Source: Homalodisca vitripennis (taxonomy: Eukaryota; Arthropoda; Insecta; Hemiptera; Cicadellidae). Taken from it: a stretch of DNA of 64,000 nucleotides. The translations under genes were made by a program, and so were the position numbers. Location of the stretch: the NCBI RefSeq assembly GCF_021130785.1, contig NC_060214.1:46561001-46625000 (forward strand), written 5' to 3'. This document shows positions 23,441 through 31,800 of this stretch, piece after piece. How positions within the stretch are numbered: position 1 is the first letter of the stretch; each line of letters opens with the position of its first letter. The notes under the pieces were generated by a model that saw only the letters and a program-made list of their open reading frames with translations, had not been told where the DNA came from and ran no database searches.

Positions 23441-23918
23441 TCTTTTTACTAAATTTCCTTTTTATTTTTTTCTTACATTTAAAGCAATAGTTTGACTTTT
23501 TCTTTTTTCCACCTCCTCCTCCTCCTCCTCCAAGTTTGGTTTTTGCTTTCATGATATTAGTAACTGCCCATGCGGCTGCTTTTTCACCTAAACTTGAATC
23601 AGATGCTTTAACTCTTTCCCAAGCGCCTTCAGCTAATATACGATCCGCAATAGATCTCTGTTTATTATCACTATACTTTGCATACGCTATATCGTGTTGA
23701 CGGCACAAAGAGTCAAGTTTATTAATTCCTTTTTGACCTAATGCAAGTCTCTTATTCAAATTAGTTCCTGGACCGCAAAATTGGTAATTTGGTAAGTGTA
23801 TTTCCGTTAGAAAAAAAACAAGTGCTTTATTTAAAACTGAACCTGCTGCATTGGCAAGTGATGTTATCAGTCCCGAGCCTTGATAACTACTAGCACAACT
23901 GTTTTTTTTCCTAGCCAT
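23430..23918 (-). CDS. Phospholipase A2-like minor virion protein
   Basis: An open frame of 162 codons. The calcium loop FCGPGTNLNKRL (about residues 48-59) and the catalytic CRQHDIAY with the His-Asp pair (about 72-79) match the secreted-PLA2-like domain of parvovirus VP1 and of some Polintons/adintoviruses. In those viruses it breaches endosomal membranes. The N-terminal part has a hydrophobic helix (ITSLANAAGSVLNKALVFFL). The C-terminus is glycine-rich (eight Gly in a row) and then Lys-rich with a CFKCKKK knuckle-like pair, suggesting nucleic acid contact. Catalytic residues appear intact. It lies between the fiber-like and protease genes in the virion block. Confidence 0.8.
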   Translation of the reverse strand: MARKKNSCASSYQGSGLITSLANAAGSVLNKALVFFLTEIHLPNYQFCGPGTNLNKRLALGQKGINKLDSLCRQHDIAYAKYSDNKQRSIADRILAEGAWERVKASDSSLGEKAAAWAVTNIMKAKTKLGGGGGGGGKKKKSNYCFKCKKKIKRKFSKKKTV

Positions 23919-23941
23919 AATATATAATTGTACTAAACGTC

Positions 23942-24562
23942 TTATTTATCGTCTTCCAATTCTTCTAATATTTCTTGAATCGTATCACGAACATGTGATT
24001 TAAAATTATAATAATCATTTTTTAAATTTATAAAATCGTTTTTAGTAAAATTTTCGAAATCGTTTTTTAAATCTAAAGTGTTTATTTTTATTTCTCTATC
24101 GGTTTGCTCTAATTTTTCTCTAGTTGAGTTTAGTTCTTGTCTTATCACAACATCGTTATCATTAATACTGGCACTAACATTGACGATCCTTCTTTTTTTA
24201 ACCAGCGCGATGTAATAATTTTGTATATTGAAAATCGATTGCTCTCTATTTTTTATTTCATTTTTCAATTTAGTTTCAAGATGATTAATTAAACCACTAA
24301 CTTTTCCCTGAAAATCAGTTTTTAATTCTTCAACTTTATCATTTATTACTGTAAGACAATTTTGAATAGCATCGCTGAAAATACTAAAATTTATTGCATC
24401 ATTAGGTTTTGCCGCATCACCTAGATTACAAATTCTCTTATTTAATACATCATAGTTTCCATCACCGTCGATATGGAATCCATCACCCTTAGGTCCTCTC
24501 AGATTACTACTAGAACTAATACCACTACCATTCGAAAAGTGACCAAACTTATCAACACTCAT
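23942..24562 (-). CDS. Fiber-like protein with collagen-type motif and coiled coil
   Basis: Start chosen at ATG 24562 (MSVDKFGHFSNGSG), the usual N-terminus of this Polinton family; the frame extends 15 codons further upstream without support. LRGPKGDGFHIDGDGNYDVL combines a short collagen-like GPKGDG with the conserved DGNYD motif, followed by LNKRICNLGDAAKPNDAIN, reminiscent of trimeric tail-fiber anchors. From about residue 75 to the end it is heptad-rich and charged (EELKTDFQGKVSGLINHLE, REKLEQTDREIKINTLDLK), predicting a long coiled coil. It is likely a trimeric spike or fiber stalk; no receptor-binding knob is visible. Confidence 0.72.
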   Translation of the reverse strand: MSVDKFGHFSNGSGISSSSNLRGPKGDGFHIDGDGNYDVLNKRICNLGDAAKPNDAINFSIFSDAIQNCLTVINDKVEELKTDFQGKVSGLINHLETKLKNEIKNREQSIFNIQNYYIALVKKRRIVNVSASINDNDVVIRQELNSTREKLEQTDREIKINTLDLKNDFENFTKNDFINLKNDYYNFKSHVRDTIQEILEELEDDK

Positions 24563-24626
24563 AGCTACTATCAGATACAAAGGTTGAAATAAAAATGGAA
24601 AATACAAGTATTGTAATCATTATTTA

Positions 24627-26032
24627 TTAAAATAATTTATCTCTTAATTCATATAACTCTTCTAATATTGAATTTATTTCATTTGAATGTGCTGTATTCC
24701 CCGCCTTTTGAGAAGCCAATAATATTCTCAACCTATCGACCAGTTCGTTAGGATCATCATAGTAAATTACATCTGGTTTTAAATTAGATAATATTATTCC
24801 ACTGTCTGCTGTCGTTTCCTGGTGATTAATTTCATCTGTATAAGTGTTCATCATCATCATAGAATTTGCTTTTCTTTTCTTAAATATTGGAAAATTATTA
24901 TTATTATCTTTGTTTGACTGTGATTTTGTTTTTTCTAAAGAAGAAAAATTAGACAATACTATTCCACTACCTGAGACCGCTTGTTGTTGTTGTTGTTGTT
25001 GATTACCACTTTCATCGGTATTAGTGGTCTTCGTAGATTTCAGTTTTCTTCTCTTTAATAATCGAGAAATAATATTTTTATACTTGATGCCTCTATTTGA
25101 TCTTATTTTTCCTGAAGACGAATAATTAGATTTATGTACATTGGTTTGCATTATAATTAAATAATAGTTTTCTAAATCATCTTCAGAATAAATATATGCA
25201 TTAGGATTATTCATAAATATTAATTCATACAGTCCTCGTGTTCCTTCATATCGTATTCCATCAATAATTAAATCATCACCGTCAATATCTACAAGTTTAT
25301 CACCGATTTTCCAAGAATCACCTTCAACATGTAACCCGTAATTATGATCAATATGTTTAGTGCCTGTTATTAATTTAGAAAAATATTCTTTGGCTATTTT
25401 ACCTGTAACATTTTTTTCAATATAATATTTAGCAAGTTGTTTTCCTTCGGGTGTTTTTAATAATTCCTCACCCGTAGGCCGGGTTTGATATATTTTTTCA
25501 AAAACGTCTGATCTTGCTGGAGTAACAGCAGCAGTTGTTGTTGTTGTTTCCATTTCTTCCTCTTCATCCGTTCCAACTGTTTCCATATCACTGTTATCAT
25601 CATTCGGAATTTGAGTTGCTCCTCTTTTAGATTTTGGAATGTCTAAAGTACCATCATCGTATTCATAATCACTTTCAAAATCATGTTTTGTTGGTAGATT
25701 AATTTTCTGTTTTCTTTTTAAACCCTGAGGAGGATTTAAAACTCGTAATTTTACAGGAACCGAATCAGATTCAATTTCGTTTTTAAATAATTTTCGTTTC
25801 CGTTCAATTCTTTTAGTATTATCTTGTTCTTGTTCTTGTTGTTCTTCTTTTATTAGTTGTTTTAACGGTTCTGATACAGGTTTCAATTGTTTTTCCCACA
25901 ATTCTTCCGTGTCAAATTGTTCTCGTTCAATCGATCTATGTTTATTTTTTATATTTTTTCTTAATTTATGTTTTCTTTAACCACATCGTCTTTCGTTTTG
26001 TTTTGAAACCAAGAATCATCAAATTTCTCCAT
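24627..26032 (-). pseudogene. Conserved Polinton protein (DUF8207-like), one frame break
   Basis: ATG 26032-26030 starts MEKFDDSWFQNKTKDDVV. A one-base deficit in a T4 run (25971-25974) shifts the frame, after which about 440 codons are open. The middle (about 170-270) is the conserved core: KYYIEKNVTGKIAKEYFSKL, DHNYGLHVEGDSWKIGDK, IDGIRYEGTRGLYELIFM, then RGIKYKNIISRLL, typical of a widely distributed Polinton protein. The C-terminus DPNELVDRLRILLASQKAGN is also characteristic. Low-complexity acidic, Thr- and Gln-rich linkers separate the parts. Function is unknown; position between fiber-like and ATPase genes suggests a virion or assembly role. The DUF number is from memory. Confidence 0.75.
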
Positions 26033-26094
26033 GATGTTAACTCAACAAAACGTGTGACTACAATAATGAAATTCTTGCTAGTTTGTAGCTTTTA

Positions 26095-26802
26095 TTAAAA
26101 TCCTGTTATAAAAATATCAAAACCCGAACGATAACGTCCATTATTTAAACTTCTATCTTTGTCAATCACTACAAATTTATTTTTCCCTCGATTCCATACT
26201 TTGATACACATTTCTTTGAACTGTTCAAATGACATGTCTATATTTAAATGATCATTATATACATGGTGTAAATTTTTATCATCTTGTTTAAATAGTATTA
26301 TCAAGTTTGCATTATCTCGTACTAATTGTTTTGGTATAAAACTATATGTTTGACAAATATAAAAAGTGTCAATCTTACAATGACGTCCCATTGCAAAATA
26401 ATTTTTTATGTTTTTCTGTCCATCGCAAATAACATCGTCAAAAATCATAATTGAATACGGTTTAATTTCACTAGGAAATGGAACCTCATCTTTATCAGAG
26501 AAAGAAAAATATCCTACTCCACTTATATTGTCCAATACACATTGTAAAAATTTATACTTTTGTTGAAATAAAGATTTTGAAAAAATATAAACATTAGAAA
26601 AAAATAATCCTTTTGACGAAAATAATAAGTTTAAAACTAAATTAGTTTTACCGCAGTTAGAAGGACCGCATATTATACATCTTATTGTATCAGGTAGTAA
26701 ATCACCGTGTCGTTTACTTTTTTGCATTTCACCAGAATTTTCTTCTACTAACTTATCCAAGTTTAATATCGGTAACTGAACAGTTTGTTTAATAAATTTC
26801 AT
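26095..26802 (-). CDS. A32-like packaging ATPase (FtsK/HerA superfamily)
   Basis: Open frame of 235 codons. Walker A is CGPSNCGKTNLVLNLL (about residues 45-60) and Walker B is SIMIFDDVI (about 118-126). A sensor-like CQTYSFIPKQLVRDNANLI follows, as in poxvirus A32-type genome-packaging ATPases shared by Polintons and NCLDVs. It would power DNA translocation into the capsid. The gene is intact. Its ATG overlaps the integrase stop as ATGA (26799-26802), implying a shared transcript. Confidence 0.92.
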   Translation of the reverse strand: MKFIKQTVQLPILNLDKLVEENSGEMQKSKRHGDLLPDTIRCIICGPSNCGKTNLVLNLLFSSKGLFFSNVYIFSKSLFQQKYKFLQCVLDNISGVGYFSFSDKDEVPFPSEIKPYSIMIFDDVICDGQKNIKNYFAMGRHCKIDTFYICQTYSFIPKQLVRDNANLIILFKQDDKNLHHVYNDHLNIDMSFEQFKEMCIKVWNRGKNKFVVIDKDRSLNNGRYRSGFDIFITGF

Positions 26803-27722
26803 TTTACCAGCTCTTCTTTACTAATCCAACTGTCGTGTGATTCATCGAATCCTAGCCAGCGTACTAAAACTTTATCACCTTTACGTCTTATTATCTTTTC
26901 TATCAAATAAATATCGTTAAATTTAGTTTTACTTAATTCTTGTTGATAAAATCCACCTTGTACTATTTCTCCTCTATCGTCTTTCAAAATGTAAGTAACA
27001 GGAAATGTAGATTGTACTTTCCATATTGTATAAATTTCATTGCTCCATTTTGGTAAATAACCTTTTGCAAAAATATTACGAACTCTGCTTATCCTGACTC
27101 GATCACCAACCTTAAATGATTGTTTCAGGTAAAATGTTTTTCTTGCATTTATAATTCTAGTTAATACTTTTCTTTCATTTTTACTATTAACTTCAATTGG
27201 TCTCATTCCTATTGTACGGTGTACGGTATTATTATATTGTTTTACCAAATTAGGTAAAATATTTAGCCAACAATAGTTACCTTGTACACTAAACGAAATC
27301 CACATTTTATTTTTCAATGTGCGATTCCAACGTTCTACGATGCTTGCTTTTAAATCAGAGAAAGATTTATAATGATTGATAATATATTTATTGAATAAAG
27401 ATTGAACTTTCACATTAAACCATTCTTTTCCTGCATCAGTTTGAATATGTTTCATTGGAAATTTGGATAAAATCGGGTCTAATGCTAGCGCAACATCAAT
27501 AGCGCTTTTTGATTTTAACGGAACAGCTATTGCAAATTTGGAAAAACAATTAATCATTGTCATTATATATTTATAACCTTTATTACATTTAGAATAAGGT
27601 ATCATTTCAACTAAATCCGCTTGATATAAGTCTTTTAATCCCTTCAATTCTACATATCGTCGAGGAAAATTTTTACGCGCTTGTCTGTGCAGTTCTTTTG
27701 CTATTTCCTCTTTTACACTCAT
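26799..27722 (-). CDS. int: Retroviral-type integrase with C-terminal chromodomain
   Basis: Open frame of 307 codons. It inserts the linear element, generating the 6-bp duplication seen at the ends. The RNase-H-fold catalytic triad is Asp36 (LYQADLVEM), Asp96 (HIQTDAGKEWF) and Glu130 (KASIVERWNRTLK), close to the D,D35E spacing. A small beta-barrel (FKVGDRVRISRVRNIFAKGY) precedes a chromodomain (YLIEKIIRRKGDKVLVRWLG...SWISKEELV). The chromodomain may target insertion to methylated-histone chromatin. The N-terminal zinc-binding HHCC domain found in some Polinton integrases is not visible; this is the short type. All catalytic residues are intact. The start AGCTATGAGTGT resembles that of the fiber-like gene. 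Confidence 0.93.
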   Translation of the reverse strand: MSVKEEIAKELHRQARKNFPRRYVELKGLKDLYQADLVEMIPYSKCNKGYKYIMTMINCFSKFAIAVPLKSKSAIDVALALDPILSKFPMKHIQTDAGKEWFNVKVQSLFNKYIINHYKSFSDLKASIVERWNRTLKNKMWISFSVQGNYCWLNILPNLVKQYNNTVHRTIGMRPIEVNSKNERKVLTRIINARKTFYLKQSFKVGDRVRISRVRNIFAKGYLPKWSNEIYTIWKVQSTFPVTYILKDDRGEIVQGGFYQQELSKTKFNDIYLIEKIIRRKGDKVLVRWLGFDESHDSWISKEELVK

Positions 27723-27832
27723 AGCTGATATGAAAAAGTAAATAACACTATTTTATATTTATAAAGAATAAGTGCAAGGTAAATAGAAAGAAAACATTTT
27801 TTTTTTCAAAATCACACACATTTATTTATTTA
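27723..27832 (-). promoter_or_regulatory. Integrase upstream region with TATA-like box
   Basis: On the - strand a TATAAATATAAAA sequence lies about 40 bases upstream of the integrase ATG (about 27750-27763 on the + strand). It is AT-rich anyway, so promoter function is uncertain. Confidence 0.3.
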
Positions 27833-28617
27833 CTATACACAATTTTCACCATAGTTACAAAAGTAACAGTCCTTTATTTTCGGTTGTGGACCATCATTTT
27901 CACAAAGTCTGGGGAAAAAATGCTCTTGGCAACGTAGTGATTTTAATATGTCCTTGTCGTTTTTCAAATAAACTGGTAACTTATCATAAATACAATCAAT
28001 GTTAACAATGTGATTTAATATATATATTCTTTTGGTAGATATTCTAATTGATCTTTTGACAAATGTGTGCAACCAATTGTGGAACAAAGTTTGATTGCTG
28101 TATTAATTTTTTCCAAATTTTCCTTAACATATTTTGTATTCTTCCACCAATTTAAAATTGCATGTACATTTATATATGCGCAATTTGATGAATTATGACT
28201 AAACACACATGGTTTCAATATATCTACATTCATTTGTTTTCTTAAATTACATAAACTAGGACAATTGAGATTTTCAAGATTAATTACTTCAACATTGAAT
28301 TCGGATAGCAATTTTTTTGTAAACGTTTCTTTTTCAGTGCCTTTTACATAAATTTTACCTTGTATTTTTATATTTTTAAAAACGTCTTTCAATTCAGAAT
28401 AGTGTTTAACACCAGAACTCCATTGTAAACCGTGATGTTGTTTCTCTAACCAGTTGACTTGTTTTTGTAAATGTGTAGGGAGATTGTTAAAATTACACGG
28501 TGGTTGAAACAACTGCAGTTGGTACACTTGCTCGTCCGTTGATATTAGAGCAAGCTCTTTTATGACAAAATCGTTGATAATGTTTTTGAATCCTTGAAAG
28601 TCCAGTATAAACTCCAT
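27833..28617 (-). pseudogene. Conserved Polinton protein of unknown function (MEFxxDxQGF family), one frame break
   Basis: ATG 28617-28615 opens MEFILDFQGFKNIINDFVI, followed by KELALIS, PPCNFNNLP, HHGLQWSSG, KIYVKGTEKETF and NCAYINVHAILNWW. This ordered set recurs in proteins of Polintons and other insect repeats. The frame breaks in a TA microsatellite (about 28018-28026) and continues as NIDCIYDKLPVYLKNDKDIL to LFPRLCENDGPQP-like sequence (PRLCENDGPQPKIKDC). Overall length is about 260 codons. The D-x-Q near the N-terminus and the alternating strand pattern recall RNase-H/DEDD exonuclease folds, but this is a guess; function is unknown. Confidence 0.6.
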
Positions 28618-28648
28618 ACTATAAAACAAAAAATTAAAATAATATATT

Positions 28649-28864
28649 TTAAGTACTATATTGGTAATTTAATCTCTTCCAAAATTCACCATCAATAGTA
28701 TTAATTTGTTTTTTAAATTCAGTCCATTTATCAAGATCCATATAAGCGAAATTATGTTTATTATCTTTATTTACAATACAAATTTGAACTTGGTTTTGCC
28801 AGCCGCTAACAACTACTTTCATATCTTCTGTAACAATAAAAGTTTTACTGTAAGAATACTCCAT
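28649..28864 (-). CDS. Small PC4-like protein (first copy)
   Basis: Open frame of 71 codons starting MEYSYSKTFIVTEDMKVVV. A four-stranded pattern (KTFIVTE, KVVVSGW, QVQICIV, FAYMDL) is followed by one helix (LDKWTEFKKQINTIDGEFW). This is the layout of the PC4/Sub1 single-stranded-DNA-binding fold, whose helix carries the similar W..LK..I..ID pattern. Such small proteins could bind ssDNA during protein-primed replication or act in transcription. Similarity is by eye and weak. A second, longer protein with the same pattern lies at 29624-30074. Confidence 0.45.
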   Translation of the reverse strand: MEYSYSKTFIVTEDMKVVVSGWQNQVQICIVNKDNKHNFAYMDLDKWTEFKKQINTIDGEFWKRLNYQYST

Positions 28865-28911
28865 ATTACCTGTTCAGTTCAACAAGTAGAATGAATATGA
28901 ACTGAATATTA

Positions 28912-29584
28912 TCACTCAAGCATATTTAACCAATAACAGTAGCAGTTCATTGAAACTAAAAAACCAACCACATTTTGATTTTCTTTAAGTAACCATATTA
29001 AATCGTTAAATTTTTGAAAAATGATCTTATTTATTGGAAGATTTTTATATATTGATACATAACAATAATCATTGTGTTCTGAAAAGTCTATAATTCTAAG
29101 ATTATCATAAAAATTGACTCTCAAAAAATCTATTGTAACACTTCGTAATATATTAATATCTAATAATCTAGAAAGACTAAATTCAGTATCACCCACAAAT
29201 ATTGCATAATTTGTAATACACCCATCCTCAACATAACAATTTCCCTTTTTATAAAATATATGTAACCATTTATGTAAATGATTACCTACGTAAGCTACAA
29301 AATCTGAAGAAATTTGATGTGAATAAATTTGACCCAAATACAATCTAGATGCATAAAAAGAAACTACATGCACACAATCTTTATTTAAAGTTTTATTAAG
29401 AATAACATTACTTTTCCAAGAAAATATTGCATGTTTTTTTTTCAATACAGTGTTCTTTACAAAATAGATACCAAAAATAATCGTTTTCTATAAAATAAAC
29501 ATCTTCATATGAAAGGTTAAGCAATATTTTAAATTTTAACTCAAGTGGAAGTGAAGAAATATAATGATTTATTACATCACTCAT
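28912..29584 (-). pseudogene. F-box-like gene at the right end, one frame break
   Basis: ATG 29584-29582 starts MSDVINHYISSLPLELKFKI and continues LLNLSYEDVYFIENDYFWYL, a clear F-box pattern (LPxELxxxIL, LsxxDl, W..l). A T9 run (29434-29442 on the + strand) has one base too many; in the next frame about 175 codons follow with Tyr/Asn-rich beta-type sequence (HKWLHIFYKKGNCYVEDG, FLRVNFYDNLRIIDFSE) and no recognised substrate domain. It would act as an SCF ubiquitin-ligase adaptor. It is flanked by the two PC4-like genes and mirrors the decayed F-box gene at the left end. Confidence 0.65.
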
Positions 29585-29623
29585 TACTGTTCACAAACCT
29601 TGAGACGGTATAAGTTTCACAAC

Positions 29624-30074
29624 TCATCTTTCATTAACACACATGAAAGTTTTCCACTCACGTTGCACTTGGCTTTTTTTCAAAGTTGATTTAAACACTT
29701 CTTCAAATTCAGCTATTCTTTTTCTAAAACGATCTCTGTCTCTTGCAATTTGTTCCCATTCGGATTTTCTATCTTCATACTCATCTAACATATAACATTT
29801 ACTGACTACAGGATTGGAAAATGATACTGTTCTATAATCGAGTCAATCAGTTATATCTTCAGCTTCATCATCATCATTAAAATTATTATGTCTCAGTCTA
29901 AATTCAGTATCAATAACAGAAAAATATTTTTTAAACTTTTTTCCAATTATCAATATCTAATATGAAAGTTTGATTGTTTAATTCTAAAACAACTTTTGTT
30001 TCATTTAAATGTTCTCGCACAAAAACTTTAAACACATTGGTAAGTTGAAATAGCCTTTCTTTAGGAAGTTCCAT
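29624..30074 (-). pseudogene. PC4-like protein with coiled-coil tail (second copy), interrupted
   Basis: ATG 30074-30072 opens MELPKERLFQLTNVFKVFVR. The N-terminal 60 residues show the PC4-like pattern (FKVFVRE, KVVLELNN, TFILDI, then helix DNWKKFKKYFSVIDTEF). A T6 run (29937-29942) is one base too long, and an in-frame stop sits at 29843-29845. The rest (about 80 residues) is charged and helical (EDRKSEWEQIARDRDRFRKR) and probably coiled-coil, ending at 29624. These breaks make it easy to overlook. A CRE and TATA box lie upstream. Confidence 0.5.
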
Positions 30075-30168
30075 ATTTAATTACCTGTATTAACACACAC
30101 ACAAAAACTAAATAATCACTATATGAAATGTTGTTCGTTACTAATGATTTCGTTCACAAATAACTCGG

Positions 30169-30192
30169 TTTTATACTAAAATTATGACGTCA
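30169..30192 (-). promoter_or_regulatory. TATA box and CRE upstream of the right-end gene cluster
   Basis: On the - strand TATAAAA (30169-30175) is preceded by TGACGTCA (30185-30192). The TATA lies about 95 bases upstream of the PC4-like ATG at 30074. It plausibly drives the right-end PC4/F-box/PC4 group. A CAG|GTAATT just before the ATG could be a splice donor. Confidence 0.45.
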
Positions 30193-30697
30193 TTAAAAAA
30201 AATATTCTTATGAATCATGACTTATATTATTTTTAACCAATCATATCAATCCTGTAATGTATACTTATATAATAATAATAACATATTGTTAATCACCTGA
30301 TATCTCTGGGCGCATGACTTAATCACACTGGTGTTTCCTGTGCTGATGCAACAAACAACCTTGCACTGCTGGCTAAAACTTACTCCTCAGCTTATAAAGA
30401 AACCTCAAGGCTGTATCACACGTTGCATAACTACACTTGTTTACACGCTTCGTCGAATCCATTACCATAGTGAATAAATACTTATTATTATACTGTTGCA
30501 ACAAACTTGCACGTGGTTTAATCACTCTGGTCATCCGCTCTATTAATATTAATGAATTAAAAAAAACTCCAGATGGAAAACTACTTCCTGCCCATGTTTT
30601 GTACCAACATACAATATCAGTAATACCACAAACTATTACAATGATCTCATATTGACGTCATAAGTAAACTACGTAAAGCCGTGTGTTGTCGCAGTTG
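30193..30697. other. Right subterminal region, non-coding
   Basis: Between the TATA/CRE and the right TIR I see the subterminal repeat (30308-30375), a weaker related segment near 30505-30540, and a perfect CRE (30653-30660). No gene is convincing. Confidence 0.5.
30308..30375 (-). repeat. Right subterminal copy of the left-end repeat
   Basis: The inverse of this segment matches about 14108-14180 (GTGCAAGG...TTGTTGCATCAGCA...CCAGTGTGATTAAG). It lies about 320 bp further from the main TIR than its left partner, so the two ends differ by an insertion or deletion between TIR and subterminal repeat. Confidence 0.7.
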
Positions 30698-31049
30698 TAT
30701 GACGAAATGTTCTTACAACTCAAGGTGGAGGACATCGGGTGACCTTGTAGGCCAAGGTCAAGGTCATCGGGTGGCCTTGAAATCCAAGGTCAAGGTCATC
30801 GGGTGACCTTGAATGCCAAGGTCAAGGTCATCGCGTGACCTTGAAGGCCAAGGTCGTCAGGTCGATGACCGACCTTGTCGGGGTCAACGACCGACCTTGC
30901 GGGGTCAACGACCTGAGTAGGCGGGAGGGGGAGGTCATTGACCTCTGTGGGCGAGGTGGGTGGAGGGGGGAGGGGGATTGTTGATTCCGCATTCCTAAGT
31001 GATGACGTCATGTGACCTTGTGTTCCAGAACATACATTTCCTCTCTACT
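30698..31049 (-). repeat. Right terminal inverted repeat of the Polinton
   Basis: 352 bp, inverse of 13666-14018. The differences are one indel in the C-rich tract and about seven substitutions, mostly clustered in the innermost 32-bp unit. Confidence 0.95.
30932..30944 (-). promoter_or_regulatory. Perfect IR1 nuclear-receptor palindrome, right TIR
   Basis: AGGTCATTGACCT, the mirror of 13772-13784, conserved intact between the two TIRs. Confidence 0.6.
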
Positions 31050-31055
31050 AATATG
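31050..31055 (+). repeat. Right target-site duplication of the Polinton
   Basis: AATATG immediately after the CCTCTCTACT terminus, identical to 13660-13665. Confidence 0.93.
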
Positions 31056-31500
31056 ATTCCCTATTAATCTCTTAACCTGAGCAATCAGAGGGCAAAGACA
31101 TATCATGGTAGTCTAAAGCCTCTGGTTATTACACAGCAAGGTAAGATATGGTTCGTAGAAAACTGTGATGAATCTCAGGTAAGACTAGGTTTTTGCTTAC
31201 ATCTAAAGTTTGCTTCTCATTATACATGCGGTCAGCTCTATAAGTTGCGGCCTTATAACAGTTTGAGTTCATACCGTGTGGATTAACATGCAATTTATCC
31301 CAATAAACAAGGAAAGCAATCAATATTGTTTGAGACTAACTTCATTCTATCATCGTTTTCAATCAAAACGCTGTCAGATTTCCTGAAACTTCAGGTCTGA
31401 AACAGTGGCGAGATTATAAGATTAGGATTTCTCTGAACTTATATGACGGAGCTTACGCGTTTCTTCTCACAATCCTGTAATTAATAATCATTAAACATTT

Positions 31501-31800
31501 CACATTAATCTTGATTTAATGACAAGAGGATTATAAAAAGTAACGCGTCATCAATAAATCATTGTAAATCTCATATTATTATTGATTTAATAACGAAGAA
31601 ATTATAACAAGTAACGGAACAATAATAAATCATTGCATGTATCACATTATTTTCTATTTAAAAACGAGGAGATTATATGAAGTAACGCGTCCTTTGAAAA
31701 TTATTTTAAATATCATATTAATTTGGACTTAATAACAAGGATATTGTAACACGTAACCCGTCATTAATAAATCATTGTATATCCCACATTCTACAAAAGG
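31501..31800 (+). repeat. Minisatellite, period 71 bp, about 4 copies
   Basis: Units start at about 31501, 31572, 31643, 31714 and 31785 (partial) with CACATTAAT/CATATTATT and share TTTAATAAC...GAT/ATATAA...AGTAACGCGTC...AATAAATCATTGTA. A degenerate partial copy may precede at about 31450. Copies differ by roughly 20%. Confidence 0.8.

Larger units (their letters stand above)
13666..31049. mobile_element. Maverick/Polinton, 17.4 kb, complete end to end
   Basis: The element begins AGTAGAGAGGAAATG and ends CATTTCCTCTCTACT, with 353/352-bp terminal inverted repeats. It is bounded by a perfect 6-bp target duplication (AATATG), the Polinton norm, and the AGT terminus is also typical. It encodes the hallmark set: protein-primed DNA polymerase, RVE-type integrase, A32-like packaging ATPase, adenain-like protease, double-jelly-roll major capsid and penton-like minor capsid protein. 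Accessory genes are a dUTPase, PLA2-like and fiber-like proteins, F-box-like genes and PC4-like genes. Left-half genes run rightward and right-half genes run leftward, converging at about 20.7-20.9 kb. The TIRs differ at about 8 positions, so insertion was fairly recent. Several core genes are frame-broken in this sequence. Confidence 0.97.

Noticed and set aside
31501..31800. CRISPR-like array
   Set aside because: The units are contiguous diverged 71-bp repeats without unique spacers, in an animal genome.
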